NCBI RefSeq assembly: GCF_001625305.1
Contig: NW_017802858.1
Coordinates: 39,130-103,129, forward strand
Source: Branchiostoma belcheri
Lineage: Eukaryota; Chordata; Leptocardii; Amphioxiformes; Branchiostomatidae
Length of the DNA stretch: 64,000 nt
Reading direction: 5' to 3'
Part shown: positions 9,801-18,289 of the stretch, one piece after another
How positions within the stretch are numbered: position 1 is the first letter of the stretch
Layout of the letters: every line of letters begins with the position of its first letter
Made by a program: the position numbers and the translations under genes
The notes under the pieces: model-generated
Databases searched by the model: none
What the model was told of the DNA's origin: nothing
What the model saw: the letters and a program-made list of their open reading frames with translations, nothing else

Positions 9801-11703
9801 GGTGCACTGGGGGGGAGGGCCATTGAAAAATTTTTTGGCCTGAGGGGAGGGCCATGGAAAAAATATTTTAACCAAGGGGAGGGCCACTGACAAAAAATCG
9901 ACCTGGGGGAGGGGCACCGAAAAAAATCTTGTAAAATATGGCGTCATGTACATTGTAGTACCGAATTACAAGAAATACACCATAAATTCCTGAATAAAGT
10001 ATGCACAACTAGTATTGGGTTACGTCATGTTGCAATTTTATAGCAGGAGGGATTTAAACTTCTGACCCTGGGGAAGGGAAGGGGAGATAACCATAGGAAA
10101 TTAGGGTGATAGCAGTGGAGAAAAAGTTAAGCTCTGGAATTTTTTTTTCAGTCAATGAGCTCAAAATCACAGTGTGATTGCCGCGAAAAAGCTTCTGACT
10201 CTGGAAAAGGCAGAAATGTATCTAAGCTAAGCAGGCCTGCAACTGGGTGACAGGATGAGTGACAGCTGTCAGGATTTAAATTCTTATACTGGAAAAATGG
10301 AGGTTATACTTTTGGCAGTGTGTATGCTTGTGTGTGTCTTTCACCAAGATAACTCGAGAATGGATGGACTGGTTTCATATTTGGTGTGTTGGCAGGGTGT
10401 CACGAAAACTGTAAATCATTAAATTTCAAGCCCCCTGGTGGCTTTCCTAGGTACTGCATCAGAACTTCCTGTTTTGAAATCTTGTTTTTCATAATTTTAT
10501 TCGTCTGCACAAGCTAGTAAACTTATTAACTTACCAGATAGTCAATAGACAGACAGGCGTCTCCGGGTTCCAGAATTCCGTCCGACAGCAGCATCGCCAT
10601 AGTAACGCCCCGCCCGGTCAGCACCGTCCGAGCCGACACCCGCTTCCGCGCGGAACCCGACCCCGTGACCTCCGCGTCCTCGCCGGCGGAGTCAACGTCC
10701 TCCAGGTCATCGCCCTCACAGCTGTCGTTGTCAGCTGGGGAGGACGGGTCAGAGGCTGCGGACAGGAAGTGAGGTCAGCAAACAGGATATGATGTCATGG
10801 GGATATGACCAATGAGAAGCCTCGAATTCCCATAGGTTATCAGGCCATAACATCATAAATGGTGAATAATGAAAAAAGTGGTCGGTTATAAGAATTACCG
10901 ACCACTTTTTGGACCGTACCAATTATACAAGGAATAGGACACTACCAGTAACAATAATGTTAAGACTTGTAGTATTTGGCCATATGATAACATGATAATA
11001 TATAGGCCATATAATAATAACGTTAATGCCCTGCCTTATCCTCGGTGTATAAGGTGAGATAATCCCTGGTCAGGTGCGATAACCACCGAATAAACCACCG
11101 AGTGAGTGTAGCGGGCTGGGCATTAACCCTTTATAAAAGAAATCATAGCTTATAAAGACTATAAGTTACCTGGTGAATGTTAGTTGACTCATAATGGAGG
11201 CAGGTCAGGATAAACAATAGACAGTAATTAGTGTGATTAATTAGAATGGGATTGAGGAAGGCAACACAATAGAGACAAATTACTAGTAATTGTTGTTAGG
11301 ACACAGGCTTCAAAGTATTAAGAAGTGTTATCATAACAATCACAAGTATAAAGAGACAAAGATTAGTGTATCAATCTAACGTTAACTATATGTATCAATT
11401 ATAAAAAGAACATTTTAGCAACATAATTTGTGACATCACATGGATGTCTTTGTATTATACACATAGATAAAACAGGGTAAAATGTTGTGTGCGACAAAAG
11501 AGGGTATTTTTCACAACGATCACTGTTTTTGACACCTGTAAATGAAACCAAATGTCATAACAATAACACAGCTGGAACGTAGACATACTGTTTATAGTAA
11601 GCAGGTGGTAAAATCGCCCCCCCCCTTCAAACACAAAAATAAACCCGATCTAAGACCGATCTATGCAAGTTAGAAAGATAATTTGAACGAAAAACTCACC
11701 CAT
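528..11703 (-). CDS. MPND: MPND-like MPN/JAMM protein, 14 exons, 3' end missing
   Basis: Coding exons in order are 11703-11700, 10755-10535, 9239-9093, 8538-8464, 8028-7954, 6077-6023, 5055-4962, 4047-3951, 3661-3589, 3175-3099, 2650-2482, 1893-1823, 1183-1094 and 620-528. Every junction reads GT-AG with matching phase, giving 447 codons without a stop. Domain order is an acidic N-terminus, a RAMA domain (about residues 50-145), an acidic linker (150-174) and an MPN domain (about 225-447). The JAMM site is complete: E266, H323, H325, S333 and D336, in the spacing HxHx7SxxD. MPN/JAMM proteins are zinc-dependent isopeptidases, and mammalian MPND has been reported to recognise N6-methyladenine in DNA; that role here is inference. 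The family is about 470 residues long, so roughly 20-25 C-terminal residues lie beyond the left edge. Confidence 0.93.
830..905 (-). mobile_element. tRNA-like SINE relic in MPND intron 13
   Basis: The reverse complement has AGCCTTGTGGTTAGTAGTAG (A-box-like), then GGTTCAATGTGGGTTCGAGT (B box). No body is attached. It could also be a diverged tRNA pseudogene. Confidence 0.45.
1136..1434 (-). repeat. MPND: Triplicated 100-bp unit containing the 5' half of MPND exon 13
   Basis: Units 1136-1235, 1236-1334 and 1335-1434. Each has, on the minus strand, a GTT-rich pyrimidine tract, CCATGGCAG acceptor and HKPHEYGMPMSM coding sequence. Only the first (leftmost) unit runs into the rest of exon 13; the others continue into TGTATATACTTACC. 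Confidence 0.92.
2256..2457. mobile_element. Long-TIR MITE in MPND intron 11
   Basis: 202 bp, ends TAGCCTCCGTAGCTAGCAGG and its counterpart GCATGCTATGGAGGCTA, arms with ACTGGGGGTTT and GTCTTC. Perfect 9-bp flanking repeat AGTCTGGAC (2247-2255, 2458-2466). Long TIRs with 9-bp duplications suggest a Mutator-like family. Partial copies: 21077-21270 and 52632-52884. Confidence 0.9.
2482..3175 (-). CDS. MPND: MPND exons 10 and 11: JAMM zinc ligands
   Basis: Exon 10 (3175-3099) reads LSILQAFPCRCRLGDKENA and on to VVEEE. Exon 11 (2650-2482) contains RGLSLVGWYHSHPHCQADPS followed by LRDVD, which is the JAMM zinc site HxHx7SxxD. The exon 11 donor was placed at 2482/2481 rather than four bases earlier because only that gives phase 1, which exon 12 needs. 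Confidence 0.94.
3195..3325 (+). mobile_element. Diverged SINE fragment in MPND intron 9
   Basis: CAGGTCATGGGTTCCATTCC, GGGGAAAGGCACTGGATGC and CCCAGGTGTAAAATGGGAAC match the SINE B box and body with many changes. Confidence 0.6.
3589..4047 (-). CDS. MPND: MPND exons 8 and 9: MPN domain start and JAMM glutamate
   Basis: Exon 8 (4047-3951) reads DPNTLVEYSHFSALGKMQPF and continues to NCLLLM. Exon 9 (3661-3589) reads DFHCHLTTSEVVGYLGGKWD. The E of TSEVVGYLGG (residue 266) is the catalytic glutamate of the JAMM motif. The intron between them holds a CA-rich minisatellite (3728-3945). Confidence 0.93.
3728..3945. repeat. CA-rich minisatellite in MPND intron 8
   Basis: Four copies of CTGTCCTTGGTGCTGAACAC or close variants, each followed by ATCCACACAC or ATCTACACAC runs. 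Confidence 0.92.
4962..6077 (-). CDS. MPND: MPND exons 6 and 7: linker between RAMA and MPN
   Basis: Exon 6 (6077-6023) reads AKKTEESATKKEPVAKPK and exon 7 (5055-4962) reads LSLSGSFRVKQDVKERPS to LGSRDPDQ. Phases are 0-1 and 1-2. The LGSRDP motif aligns with the residues that lead into the MPN domain in vertebrate MPND. Intron 6 (5056-6022) contains nothing else recognisable. Confidence 0.85.
7001..7082 (-). pseudogene. MPND: Second allelic copy of MPND exon 5, frame-shifted
   Basis: The acceptor and donor are the same as at 7954-8028, but the exon is 82 bases instead of 75. The extra bases are in the GGA/GGG-rich 3' part, which then reads GGGQEGGG and no longer joins exon 6 in frame. It lies at the end of a contig against the N gap. 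It is most likely an allele or a consensus error in a purine run rather than a second exon. Confidence 0.75.
7470..7751 (+). mobile_element. LINE 3' end, 282 bp, present in one allele only
   Basis: The frame reads KYQSYQPRIEVFKNSFF and PRTIAEWNSLSPSTV, the usual C-terminus of a CR1/L2-type ORF2, ending VTSRSV-stop. A short 3' UTR with TGTGTTACGCCGAAAGGCGG follows, then a GATACA microsatellite tail. The allelic copy at 6457-7106 lacks it exactly between 6798 and 6799. No clear target duplication. Confidence 0.9.
7954..8028 (-). CDS. MPND: MPND exon 5: acidic linker (intact allele)
   Basis: 25 codons, SPANTDESMED followed by a run of nine glutamates and GKKEE, phase 0 on both sides. Vertebrate MPND has a similar acidic stretch after the RAMA domain. 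A second allelic copy at 7001-7082 is seven bases longer and out of frame, so this one is taken as the functional reading. Confidence 0.85.
8464..8538 (-). CDS. MPND: MPND exon 4: end of RAMA domain
   Basis: 25 codons, VKYKGKKLDIYKTIW and on to RGANAP, finish the RAMA domain. Both junctions are phase 0 (acceptor TGTACAG, donor GTCAGT). Confidence 0.92.
9093..9239 (-). CDS. MPND: MPND exon 3: RAMA domain core
   Basis: 49 codons read GQKFVGDLLPNGKIKW through NSPSAWAIHCKKMVNP to SGCGWAS. The SPSAWA-HCK and KKSGCGWAS stretches are the hallmark of the RAMA (restriction/methylase associated) domain of MPND and ASXL proteins. The splice acceptor sits only eight bases from the target duplication of a hAT-like MITE (see 9256-9651). 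Confidence 0.95.
9256..9651. mobile_element. hAT-like MITE in MPND intron 2
   Basis: 396 bp with ends TAGTGATGCATACC and GGTATGCAGCACTA. The flanking 8-bp direct repeats GGGGAGAG are perfect (9248-9255 and 9652-9659). Inner sequence contains repeated AAGTCCGGACTTAAGTCC-like palindromes and no coding region. TIR start and 8-bp duplication point to hAT. It sits next to the MPND exon 3 acceptor. Confidence 0.92.
9775..9945. repeat. G-rich tandem repeat in MPND intron 2
   Basis: Four to five ~34-bp units of GGGGGAGGGCCA followed by TTGAAAAATTTTTT-like stretches. Adjacent G runs could support quadruplexes on the plus strand; the minus strand is the MPND transcript. Confidence 0.8.
10300..10520 (+). 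repeat. Dispersed repeat related to 47.3-48.2 kb element
   Basis: TGTGTGTCTTTCACCAAGAT, AACTCGAGAATGGATGGACT, GCCCCCTGGTGGCTT and TACTGCATCAGAACTTCC correspond to AACTTGAGTAGG, CACCTGGCGGCTTG and TACTGCAGCAGAACTTCC in 47300-48170. Confidence 0.65.
10535..10755 (-). CDS. MPND: MPND exon 2: acidic N-terminus and start of RAMA domain
   Basis: The 221-base exon begins ASDPSSPADNDSCEGDD and ends DACLSIDYL before GTAAGT. The first half is acidic and probably disordered. The second half begins the RAMA fold (a helix around TVLTGRGVTMAMLLSDG). Base composition is clearly more GC-rich than the flanking introns. Confidence 0.9.
10873..10910. repeat. Perfect 14-bp hairpin in MPND intron 1
   Basis: AAAAAGTGGTCGGT, ten-base loop, ACCGACCACTTTTT. 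No other feature explains it; possibly a minimal foldback remnant. Confidence 0.8.
11700..11703 (-). CDS. MPND: MPND exon 1, four coding bases
   Basis: The exon supplies ATG plus one G, then a strong GTGAGT donor. Joined to the next exon it reads Met-Ala-Ser-Asp. The start was chosen because the phase matches exon 2 exactly and no ATG precedes the RAMA domain in exon 2. The 5' UTR must lie to the right, within the short gap to COPS8. A transcript would settle it. Confidence 0.75.
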
Positions 11704-12061
11704 AATTGTTCGGAAGTCTTCTGGATTATTGAAAATTGTTTGTCAGGGCGAAATTTTTGGAGAATTCCCGCTTTTTTATTCCACAGAAAAACCCGGCTTT
11801 TGTTATGGTGGATCTTTACCATTATCAGACGGATAGCTGTCTCCTTCATATATTTTACTGCCTGATAAAATATATCAGAAATTTAAAACTATATGATATT
11901 TTACTGAACATCAAAGACTTAATATATTACTATTATACTTATTGTAGTAATTTTGGTAATGCATATGCCATAATTAGATGTAATATGCTGAATGAAAAGT
12001 TATGATATTTTCAGGCACTATTTTAGATACCCTGAACAGCTTACTTCTATAGCTGTACAAA
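11704..12061. promoter_or_regulatory. Shared MPND/COPS8 intergenic promoter
   Basis: Only 358 bp separate the divergent start codons of MPND (minus) and COPS8 (plus). The spacer is AT-rich. I see no TATA box at a convincing position on either side. The arrangement implies a bidirectional promoter; transcription starts cannot be placed from sequence alone. Confidence 0.7.
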
Positions 12062-15000
12062 ATGCCGTGTGAAATGGCAGGAGATTCCTGTGATTTTCTG
12101 TCGCTCGGAGCCAGCCTAGAACGGCAGGAACTGGAGGTAAAACAGCTTCTTCTGAGATTAGAAAGGTTTTGTAACATCTAGTGAGTTATATGGTACAAAT
12201 AACAGGCTACGATCGCAATGTTTGGTGCCTAAAATAGCGAGTAAACTTCAGCTAGTGAGTGCATGGAAATTGAAGGGGGAGGGGGGCGATTTTGGGTAAA
12301 TTTTAGTTGCTAATTTGAGACTTTTTCGAATGATTTCGAATGATTTTCTGAAAAATACAGAAGAACTGATGAAAAACAAAACCACTGCATACTTCTTTCA
12401 CTCTTACTCAACTTATGATTTGAATCAAGACGTTAACATTAATTTTGTTTTAATAGATAATTTTTTTATAAGATTAGATTCAGGAAGAACTGTGATGATA
12501 TAGAATAAAGCAACTGGTCAAATTCTGTAAAGAGTCAGATGTTTCAGATAGCTGCCAAGCAATTTGTATCTATTTGTGTCTATCTAGTTGCTTGTTTGTT
12601 TTGCATAACCAGTATACCGCCTTTAGGCGTACCACACCAGTTTTGTACATGTAAGTACAAGCTTGATAAAGTTTGATGTTGTATCTCATGGACTCACTGA
12701 CCATCCCCACTAGAAAATGCAGTCCTAATAGGTTGATGTTGTACTTTGTGGACAGTCCCCAGGTGGCGTTGCCACGCCGACGGTGTATTGCCAGCTGCTG
12801 GCTGTGTACCTGCTGCAGAAGGACCTGTGAGTCTGACCTTTCACCTTTACAGAATAAGCTGCCACACGGTTTGCACTGTGCATGCGCGAGGTCAAAGGTA
12901 GTTCTAGTGTTGTTCTGTCATCAACATTGACATGTTATCCACACGTGCAAGTTAAACTGTGAACTAACTTTCAATGAAAGCTCATATTGGTACAGTCCAT
13001 AGTAGTTAAGTTCAAGCTTTGTTCAAACACAAGAAAGGACTCACCATAAATTTTTGATCCACCAAAAATTCACACATCTGGTGAAGGTTGACTAGATCGG
13101 CCAAAAATTTATGGTGAGTCCTTTCTTGTGTCAACAACTATATGCACTAGCTTTAATTATTCTTAAATTATTCATAAATTTGGCCGATGAAGAATTTTGC
13201 AGAACGACTGTAACTATGTATGTTGACAAAGTCATGATTCCTGTTTTGTTTCCTTCCCACAGAAACAATGCTAAATACCTCTGGAAAAGGATTCCCCAGG
13301 CTATTAAAAATGTAAGTTCTGTACATTCCATTTCCTGCATATCCAGAACTTGAGATATCAAAATCAGAAGGTCTGCTGCAGTATCAAGAAAATTGGACAA
13401 ACACTGGATCAAAGGTATCTGGTAAACGTCACTAAACCGCAACGGGGGGCCGACATCGTCTACCAGATACCTTTGACCCAGTGTTGACGTCACACTTCAA
13501 AGAAGCCACGTGACAAGCCTCACTGGGTCAGTCTACTGAGGAAGACCAGAGTGACTGGTCAAAAGCTGTAGGTGAGAGAATTTTTTGTGTTGGATCAAAA
13601 GTTTTAACTTTAAACATGTGTGTATGAAACATTCTTCCCAGGCAAACCCCGAGCTTGTAGCGATCTGGGCGGTTGGTAAGAAGATGTGGCAGCGAGACTT
13701 TCCCTCCATCTACACGTCCCTGTCTGCGTACCAGTGGTCAGCTGAGGTCAAACAGATCATGGCAGCCGTCGCAGGTGGGTTTGTTTGTTTGTTTGTTTAT
13801 TTATTTGAATTTTCCTATAGAGACAAAATAGATGATGATCACCTTAAAAGTTTATGGGTTGTCTCCCCATTGTTTGTTTTGCATAATTGTAAACTGTAAG
13901 GCATATCATTATAAACTTTAAGTTTAAGGCATATCACACAAATAAAATTATATTGTACAGTAGGTGCAAGCTCTATAAGGTCAAACTGTAAAGTTTGAGT
14001 GGATCAACTTACACTTGGAAGGACCCCCACTCTTTTTGTGTAGTGGGATCTTTAATGTGCTTTAAGCGTGGCTCTCCTTAAACACAGGACCTTCATTTAA
14101 CATCCTATCCTGTTGTCCTGGAGCTAGGTACTCGTTTTTACCTGTATGAAATGAGGAAAGTAGTAGTTTTTCCTCAGGGCACAACAATGGAAAAAAAAAA
14201 CACCCTTATCGTTACGGCTATAACTTTTCATACTGAGCCGCCAAAACTGTCTTAACTACATGGACAGTCTCATTATATACCCTGGGAAAGGGTACCGATT
14301 GACCAGGATTCAGTTGAATCTTCAGGTAAATATTTTAGAGCCCTTCCTGGGCGAACACACTAGCTATTACATCACACAATAAAGTCCTTCTATTCCCACC
14401 CCTCCCAGAAAGTGTCCGTAGCTGAGCCTGTGACCTGGTAGCCAGAGCTTACTCCTCCATCAGTGCAGAGTTCATTAGGGAACTGAACACCAGTTGAACT
14501 TGTACTGTCTGGATAATAATAAAAAAAGGAGAAAAGTCATTACTGTTTCCAATGGAACAGTACATGACATTGTATTTTGTTTGGTTTCAGTCCAACCACA
14601 AGTGACAGAAAATACAATCAATGTGTTTGGTATTGTGTCTGTGTGTGCAAGAGAGTGAATTGTCAACATAATATAAATGACTGCTTGACTTGAGTTCTAC
14701 TATCAACAAAAGTCCCTCCTTTTACTTTCCAGAAAGCGTCCGTAGCCGAGCGTGTGACCTGGTGGCCCGAGCCTACTCCTCCATCAGTGCAGAGGACCTG
14801 TCTGCCTTCCTGGGACTGTCTGTGGACGAAGCAGTCAAGGGTAAGGCAGCCAGTCCATCAGACTCTACAATCAGACTGTATAATTCTAATGGTACTTGTT
14901 ATGTCTGGAATGTACAGTTCATAAGAGAAGTTTGTATATACTAGTGTGTGTTTATTTTAGTATTGTAAATATTAATGTCATTCAGGTAACATTATATGTA

Positions 15001-16020
15001 TGTCTGCAATGTTGATATGGAGTGAGTTTGTGAGTTACTAACCACCATACCAGGCATATCACACATACATTTGTACCTTTGGTTAAAGTTATTGTTTTAT
15101 TTTTTCCTTTACCATGAAACTCTTCCAGCTATACAGAAGAGAGGTTTGCAGGGTCCAGTCTGTTGGGTAGTCATTAAAATATTTCCTCTGTCACAAGATC
15201 TAAAGAAGAGATCAAAATGATCGCTGGGGGGTACAACAAGAAAAGATTTTGCGCATGTACCAGCAGTAGTTTGTGTTGTGCATTTTGACATGTTGGCCTG
15301 TGAGTGTGAGGTCATGTGGTGGTGTTTCTCCCACTTGGTACCTGTCATGTTTTAAACGCATTGCACCTTCCTCTTTCCAGCTGTAGTAGAAAGAGGTTGG
15401 CAGGCAGATCCACAGACCAGGATGATCACACCAAAGAAGCCAGGTAAGATATACCTCCCCTTTCCTGGTTATGGCAACAAGACACCAGATTGAGAGGTCG
15501 TGGGTTCGATTCCTGGCATCATTCCTGTTGTTGTGTCCTTGGGACTTTCCTCAGTCCACCAAGGTGTAAAATGGGTACCTGACATCAGTTTGGGAGATAA
15601 ATGAAAAGTTTATTGCAAATTCATGCCCGGAGGCTAATTGCAAATTATAAAACATAAAAGAACAACGAAACATAGTACATTTTGTATCAAATAACTAAAG
15701 TCTACATGATGAAGGTAGCTGTCTAGAACTACATTGTACTTAAACTATGTCTAAAACTATGTCTGAAGGGTTTGACTTCTCTTCTGTAAGCCATGGAAGA
15801 CGTTAAAAGGCAGTGGAAGGAGAGGGATGGGCTCTGCCTTCCAATACTGTGCCATAGACACATTGGCCAATTGATATTGTATTGATCAGTTTTCAGTGAT
15901 TTTTACTGATTGATTGATTGATTGATTTCTATTGTTCCAGCTTCAGTTGTCGTCCCTCCCAGAGAAAGTTCCCAACATCTACAACAGTTCACAGACCTGG
16001 TCGCCTTCCTCGAAAACTGA
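12062..16020 (+). CDS. COPS8: COP9 signalosome complex subunit 8 (CSN8), 7 exons, complete
   Basis: Exons are 12062-12136, 12756-12826, 13263-13311, 13642-13774, 14733-14840, 15381-15443 and 15941-16020. All junctions are GT-AG and in phase. The product has 192 residues and ends TDLVAFLEN-stop, close to the vertebrate CSN8 C-terminus. Recognisable blocks are NNAKYLWKRIPQAIKN, GKKMWQRDFPSIYTSL, SAYQWSAEV and AEDLSAFLGLSVDEAVKG, i.e. the PCI domain. CSN8 is the smallest core subunit of the COP9 signalosome, which removes NEDD8 from cullins. Human CSN8 has 209 residues. The missing ~17 fall between exons 6 and 7, so a small exon may have been overlooked or lost. The start ATG gives MPCEMAGDSCDF, resembling the family N-terminus; a second Met at codon 5 is possible. 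Confidence 0.94.
12595..12662 (-). mobile_element. SINE/LINE-type 3' tail in COPS8 intron 1
   Basis: CATAACCAGTATACCGCCTT, TAGGCGTACCACACCAG, then TTTTGTACATGTAAGTACAA matches the tail and adjacent body of the SINE at 60965-61325. The rest is truncated. Confidence 0.75.
13027..13131. mobile_element. 105-bp foldback element in COPS8 intron 2
   Basis: Near-perfect ~30-bp arms (ACACAAGAAAGGACTCACC, ATAAATTTTTG and the inverse) separated by ~45 bp. Flanked by CAA on both sides. Confidence 0.85.
13400..13485. repeat. Inverted repeat in COPS8 intron 3
   Basis: Arms of ~25 bp (ACTGGATCAAAGGTATCTGG with TA, and the inverse at 13461-13485) with one mismatch and a GC-rich 36-bp loop. It sits directly before the hairpin repeat at 13485. 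Confidence 0.8.
13485..13620 (+). repeat. CTGAGGAAGACC hairpin repeat in COPS8 intron 3
   Basis: GACGTCACAC, CACGTGACA, GGGTCAGTCTA, CTGAGGAA, hairpin GACCAG-AGTGA-CTGGTC (13544-13560), AAAAGCTGTAGGTGAGAG, TGTGTTGGATC and AAAGTTTTAACTTT. The left half matches the copy at 340-425, the right half the foldback element at 55908. Confidence 0.8.
14025..14155 (-). mobile_element. SINE body fragment in COPS8 intron 4
   Basis: ACTCTTTTTGTGTAGTGGGA, GTGGCTCTCCTTAAACACAG, ACATCCTATCC and GAGCTAGGTACTC match the SINE body of 60965-61325 in the same orientation; the tRNA head is absent. Confidence 0.75.
14409..14470 (+). pseudogene. COPS8: Decayed duplicate of COPS8 exon 5
   Basis: This segment follows CCCTCCCAG and copies the first ~62 bases of exon 5 with about seven substitutions. 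In the exon 5 frame, CGA has become TGA, so it cannot be used. It lies 324 bp upstream of the true exon and is followed directly by a copy of DNA found downstream of the gene (14481-14680 versus 16957-17163). Confidence 0.85.
15129..15161 (+). pseudogene. COPS8: Possible duplicate of the start of COPS8 exon 6
   Basis: After CTCTTCCAG the sequence CTATACAGAAGAGAGGTTTG resembles the exon 6 start, which reads CTGTAGTAGAAAGAGGTTGG after CTTTCCAG. In the right phase it would read AIQKRGLQGPV beside the true AVVERGWQADP. No clear donor follows. It is either a relic or a coincidental match over a short stretch. Confidence 0.4.
15485..15605 (+). mobile_element. SINE fragment in COPS8 intron 6
   Basis: GAGGTCGTGGGTTCGATTCC (B box) followed by GTGTCCTTGGGACTTTCCTC and CCAAGGTGTAAAATGGGTAC. 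A diverged copy of the same type is at 3200-3320 in MPND intron 9. Confidence 0.7.
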
Positions 16021-16850
16021 GACAAAATGTTGTAAAATATTCTACTTCTTCTGAACAGATTTGTTCTTGTTGATAAGTTTGTTTGTTTATTTGTTTGTTG
16101 ATCTTGTGGTAAATAAGTGGTGACCTGTGCATGGCTAAAGGTGTAATGCACAAGGTCTGAGGTACTTAGTATACAGTGTGAGGTACTGAATTGACAGAAG
16201 TCATCTGACATGTGGGCATTCCACTATTCCTCTAAACAAGTGTAGTGGGACGTCGGTGAAGGTTAGACATCCAGGTAATAAGATATGCCAAAAAGCAGTC
16301 ACTCAAGCAACTGGATATGATTTTAGAAACGGTCACAGTTGCTCGAGTAACTACTTTTTGCTGTAAGTGTAGTGGAATATATTTCTAAAGCAAGTTTTTT
16401 GAACTGTAATTTCAATCACAAAATTTGGACTCCTCCAAATTTTCAACTCTCCAACTCCAGTCATTCTCAAGTTCAAACGATCAATCCACTTCTTCTGATA
16501 GGTACAGGTTTTGTACTAAATATACAAACGAACAAATGAACAATTGCAGTGCAACTTTGTTTCAGAAAGGTTTCTAGTAACAACAACACAGATGAACTTT
16601 CAAGCTGGTGGGACTTTGTGATTATCAGGGCAGAGCCTCTGATGTTCTGATAAAGAAGGAAAGACATTTAGTTTGAACATACATGTGTTGTTTATTCTTA
16701 AACTGAAAGATATGATAAATTTCCATGGAAAGCAAGTACCTGTATGGTGCATCTGAAATTTTGTAAAGGCCAGGTCAGTTTGCTTTCGATTATACGTTAG
16801 TGCAATTGTGCAACATGTGTAAAAATAAAGCTATAGCTTATATAGCATGC
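16021..16850 (+). other. COPS8: COPS8 3' UTR region
   Basis: No other gene is seen after the stop codon. A polyadenylation hexamer AATAAA lies at 16824-16829, a plausible end of the transcript. The segment includes a dispersed repeat (16255-16370) also found at about 25.0 and 43.4 kb. Confidence 0.5.
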
Positions 16851-16956
16851 TGTAGCAATGCACAGGATCTTCAAGCATGAATTAATGTTGTGTACATTTG
16901 ACAGTATAGATGGTCTTTCAAATGCAAGAATACAGAACCTTCAACACTGGAACAAA

Positions 16957-17163
16957 ACTGAACACCAGTTGAACTTGTACTGTCTGGATATTATAATAAA
17001 AAGGAGAAAGAAGTCATTACTGTCTCTCATGGATGTTTGTTTTGTTTTGTTTTGTTTCACTTCAACTACAAGTGATGGAAAATACAATCATTTTTTTACT
17101 TTCTTTTTTTGTGTTACTGTGTCTGTGTGTGCATGAGAGTGAATTGGCAACATAAGTGACTGC
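16957..17163 (+). repeat. Source of the segment copied into COPS8 intron 4
   Basis: This stretch, from ACTGAACACCAGTTGAAC to the GAGAGTGAATTGGCAACAT end, is matched at 14481-14680 with scattered substitutions and small indels. The two copies lie on either side of COPS8 exons 5-7. Confidence 0.8.
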
Positions 17164-17329
17164 TTATAATAATAAGTTATAACGTTATATATTATATAAT
17201 AACGTTATATGTACATTATTTACTTTACACTAATTCTACCTCAAAGCCCATTTTTACTTAAAAGTTGATTGAAAACTCATGAATATACCCTTGCATTAGC
17301 ATAGAAGGCTCCCATAGTGTGTCTACGTT

Positions 17330-17671
17330 GTTATTTTAGCCCAGCAAAACGCGTAGAATTAAGCCAAAACCAAGAAATCTCGAACAGGTTTACCGACCAC
17401 CAAGGTTAGAGTCCAATCGAAGTAAGCTGCACTTTACAACCGAACTGCTAGAGGCGCTTCTACTCCGTGTACAGGCCATGAACACACCAACACCCCCTTT
17501 TCCTCCGCACTGTTTGGTACCGTCCGTTTTGGCCCCGCCCACTCGCGGCTCACTTGAATCTCCGCGCTTCACACCTCGGAGGCCTGCTGGCGTTTTTGGG
17601 CCCAAAACTCGCCTTTTTCGGACATTTTGCGGCCAAAACTGCACCCGAGAGGACTGAACATCAAGTACAAG
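17330..17671 (+). promoter_or_regulatory. GC-richer block, possible promoter and 5' exon
   Basis: Relative to its surroundings this block is rich in CpG (GCGGCTCACTTG, CTCCGCGCTTC, CACCCGAGAGG). It ends in CAAG followed by GTACGT, a fair splice donor at 17672. No coding frame is convincing. It could be the untranslated first exon of a gene further right, but the next real exon is more than 30 kb away. Confidence is low. Confidence 0.3.
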
Positions 17672-17679
17672 GTACGTCT

Positions 17680-18285
17680 GCTATCTGTTCGTAGATTTTC
17701 AGCCCAAAAATTGGGCGGGAAGTGGACAATTTGCCGAGGGGGACGGGCTCCTCGCATATGTTGTCATTCGACTGAGCAGAAAAGATCGTCTGTTTTTCCT
17801 GAGAGCGATATGCGCTTGCTGTTGAGTGGCGCCCCTTGGTTCACTCGCTCGCTTTAAACCATTTCTTAAGTCTTTACACGTCTCCTAAGACTTTGACAAG
17901 ACCAGAATATCTTTAAGTTCAAGACGGTAGCCCTCAACAGTGTTATTTCTGAGTTGTTTCTTTCTGTTGTTAGGGTACAGATGACACCAAAGCGCCATCA
18001 AAAAATCATCAGCGTCAAAATGTCGTCTGCAAATATTTGGCAAGCTTTTCGTCATGCCGATTTTTATGGTTCGTTTTATGACACCGGGTTTCCCCTCAGG
18101 GATACACATTTTACACAATCGATCATTTATTTATTATACTTTCCATACGCTGTAAGAACTGCCTCCGTCAGTTTGGGTTCACTTCAAAACGTCGTCTGCT
18201 AGAGATCTAACATGGTGGGTCAAACCATGTTCATTGCGTAAACAAGTGGGATTGTTTTACGGTGCTGTAAATTTCTCAAATTGTA
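17680..18285. other. No recognised feature
   Basis: Some GC-richer sequence next to 17.7 kb, then AT-rich DNA. No supported exon on either strand. Confidence 0.5.
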
Positions 18286-18289
18286 CCTT

